Assembly: GCA_002284615.2 (NCBI GenBank)
Contig: MU070586.1
Coordinates: 16,448 to 34,701, forward strand
DNA: 18,254 nucleotides
Source: Dunaliella salina
Taxonomy: Eukaryota; Chlorophyta; Chlorophyceae; Chlamydomonadales; Dunaliellaceae
Reading direction: 5' to 3'
Shown here: piece after piece, positions 17,720 to 18,254 of the stretch
How positions within the stretch are numbered: the first letter of the stretch is position 1
Layout of the letters: every line of letters starts with the position of its first letter
The notes under the pieces: generated by a model
The model's input: only the letters and a program-made list of their open reading frames with translations
Databases searched by the model: none
Told to the model about the DNA's origin: nothing
Made by a program: the position numbers and the translations under genes

Positions 17720-17905
17720 TTGCCTGAGTGCATCACCCGAACTGAATGCATCGACTTGTTTGAGTGCATCACCTTGCCTGAGTGCATCAAGTTGTTGTTT
17801 AAGTGCATCACATTGCCTGAGTGCATCAACTTGTTGTTTGAGTGCATCACCTTGCCTGAGTGGATCAACTTGTTTAAGCAAATGACCTTGCCCGAGTGCA
17901 TCAAC
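17720..17905. repeat. Minisatellite of 18- and 21-bp units, ten copies
   Basis: Ten contiguous units start at 17720, 17738, 17756, 17774, 17792, 17813, 17831, 17852, 17870 and 17888. Eight are 18 bp, of the type TTGCCTGAGTGCATCAAC or TTGTTTGAGTGCATCACC, and two are 21 bp with an extra TTG. All lengths are multiples of three, so several frames stay open. The minus frame DALRQGDALKQQVDALRQ looks like a coiled coil; the plus frames read LPECINLLFECIT or CLSASPCLS. Whether any is translated is unknown. Confidence 0.95.
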
Positions 17906-18254
17906 TCTACTGTTTTCCTTGGCAAGAAACCAGCGTGTGGAGTAATGAGTTCTATAAGACACTGGTTGGCATGGTGAGATTTGTGAGAGAAACACGAAAA
18001 AAAAAAAGCTTGCCTGACAATTTGGCCAGTTGCACCCCTTTGCTCAATTACTCTGCTGCACTTTTTTGATGCCACATGTGACCAGTACACAACCTCAAAA
18101 AATAATTAGTTTTAAACATACGGATCACTTACGCAACCACAGTAGAACTTACAATCAAATACGTGCACATACGCAGTGCTCAAGGGCCTAAGCCCACACA
18201 TCCACACGCACACACGCACACCCATGTATCTACTGCGTGCATCTGTGTGTGTGT
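17906..18254. other. Spacer to the window end with A-run and CA/GT-rich tail
   Basis: An A-run lies near 17998-18007, and from about 18190 the sequence is rich in CACACGCA and ends in a GT run cut by the window edge, probably the start of a second dinucleotide microsatellite. No gene is seen. Confidence 0.5.

Noticed and set aside
15077..17905. Repeat arrays as CRISPR
   Set aside because: Units are directly abutting with no unique spacers, and the setting is eukaryotic.

Overview
The window looks like nuclear DNA from a eukaryote with spliced genes, most plausibly a chlorophyte green alga. Support comes from a single-repeat WD40 exon with clean splice sites, a Ty1/copia pol, a LINE whose carboxy-terminal domain resembles those I associate with volvocalean-type algae, long CA and G runs, and TGCATGC-rich spacer of intermediate GC. 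A Dunaliella- or Haematococcus-like source would fit, but that is inference. Nothing suggests a bacterial, plasmid or phage layout.

Layout: 1-213 holds one WD40 exon on the plus strand, followed by intron or spacer with a 43-unit CA microsatellite (584-669). From about 5830 down to 1424, on the minus strand, lies a decayed Ty1/copia retrotransposon. Gag, protease, integrase, reverse transcriptase and RNase H are all recognisable in the right order, but broken by at least six frameshifts and six in-frame stops; no LTRs could be found. 5840-6790 is non-coding with a G20 tract and a 27-bp tandem duplication. 6790-7530 (minus) has protein-like but broken reading of unknown family. 8163-9273 (plus) has candidate exons with good splice sites. 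From about 11320 down to 9413 (minus) lies a decayed, 5'-truncated, internally deleted LINE; two more LINE 3' tails lie nearby, one a 25-bp insertion with a 12-bp target-site duplication.

11345-12856 is spacer with G-rich and C-rich tracts. 12857-13268 is a 412-bp hAT-like MITE with inverted termini and an imperfect 8-bp duplication. 13925-14035 (minus) is a well-formed 37-codon exon of an unrecognised gene, beside diverged copies of its own 3' boundary. The rest is spacer with tandem repeats: a 116-bp unit at 14217, a 14-bp unit at 15077 and an 18/21-bp unit at 17720; the last two share a core.

No intact gene is contained in the window. The host genes are seen only as single exons; the recognisable long coding regions are dead transposons. 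I did not find a convincing new multi-gene system. The most useful leads are the unknown exons, the minimal LINE insertion, the MITE and the frame-preserving minisatellite.
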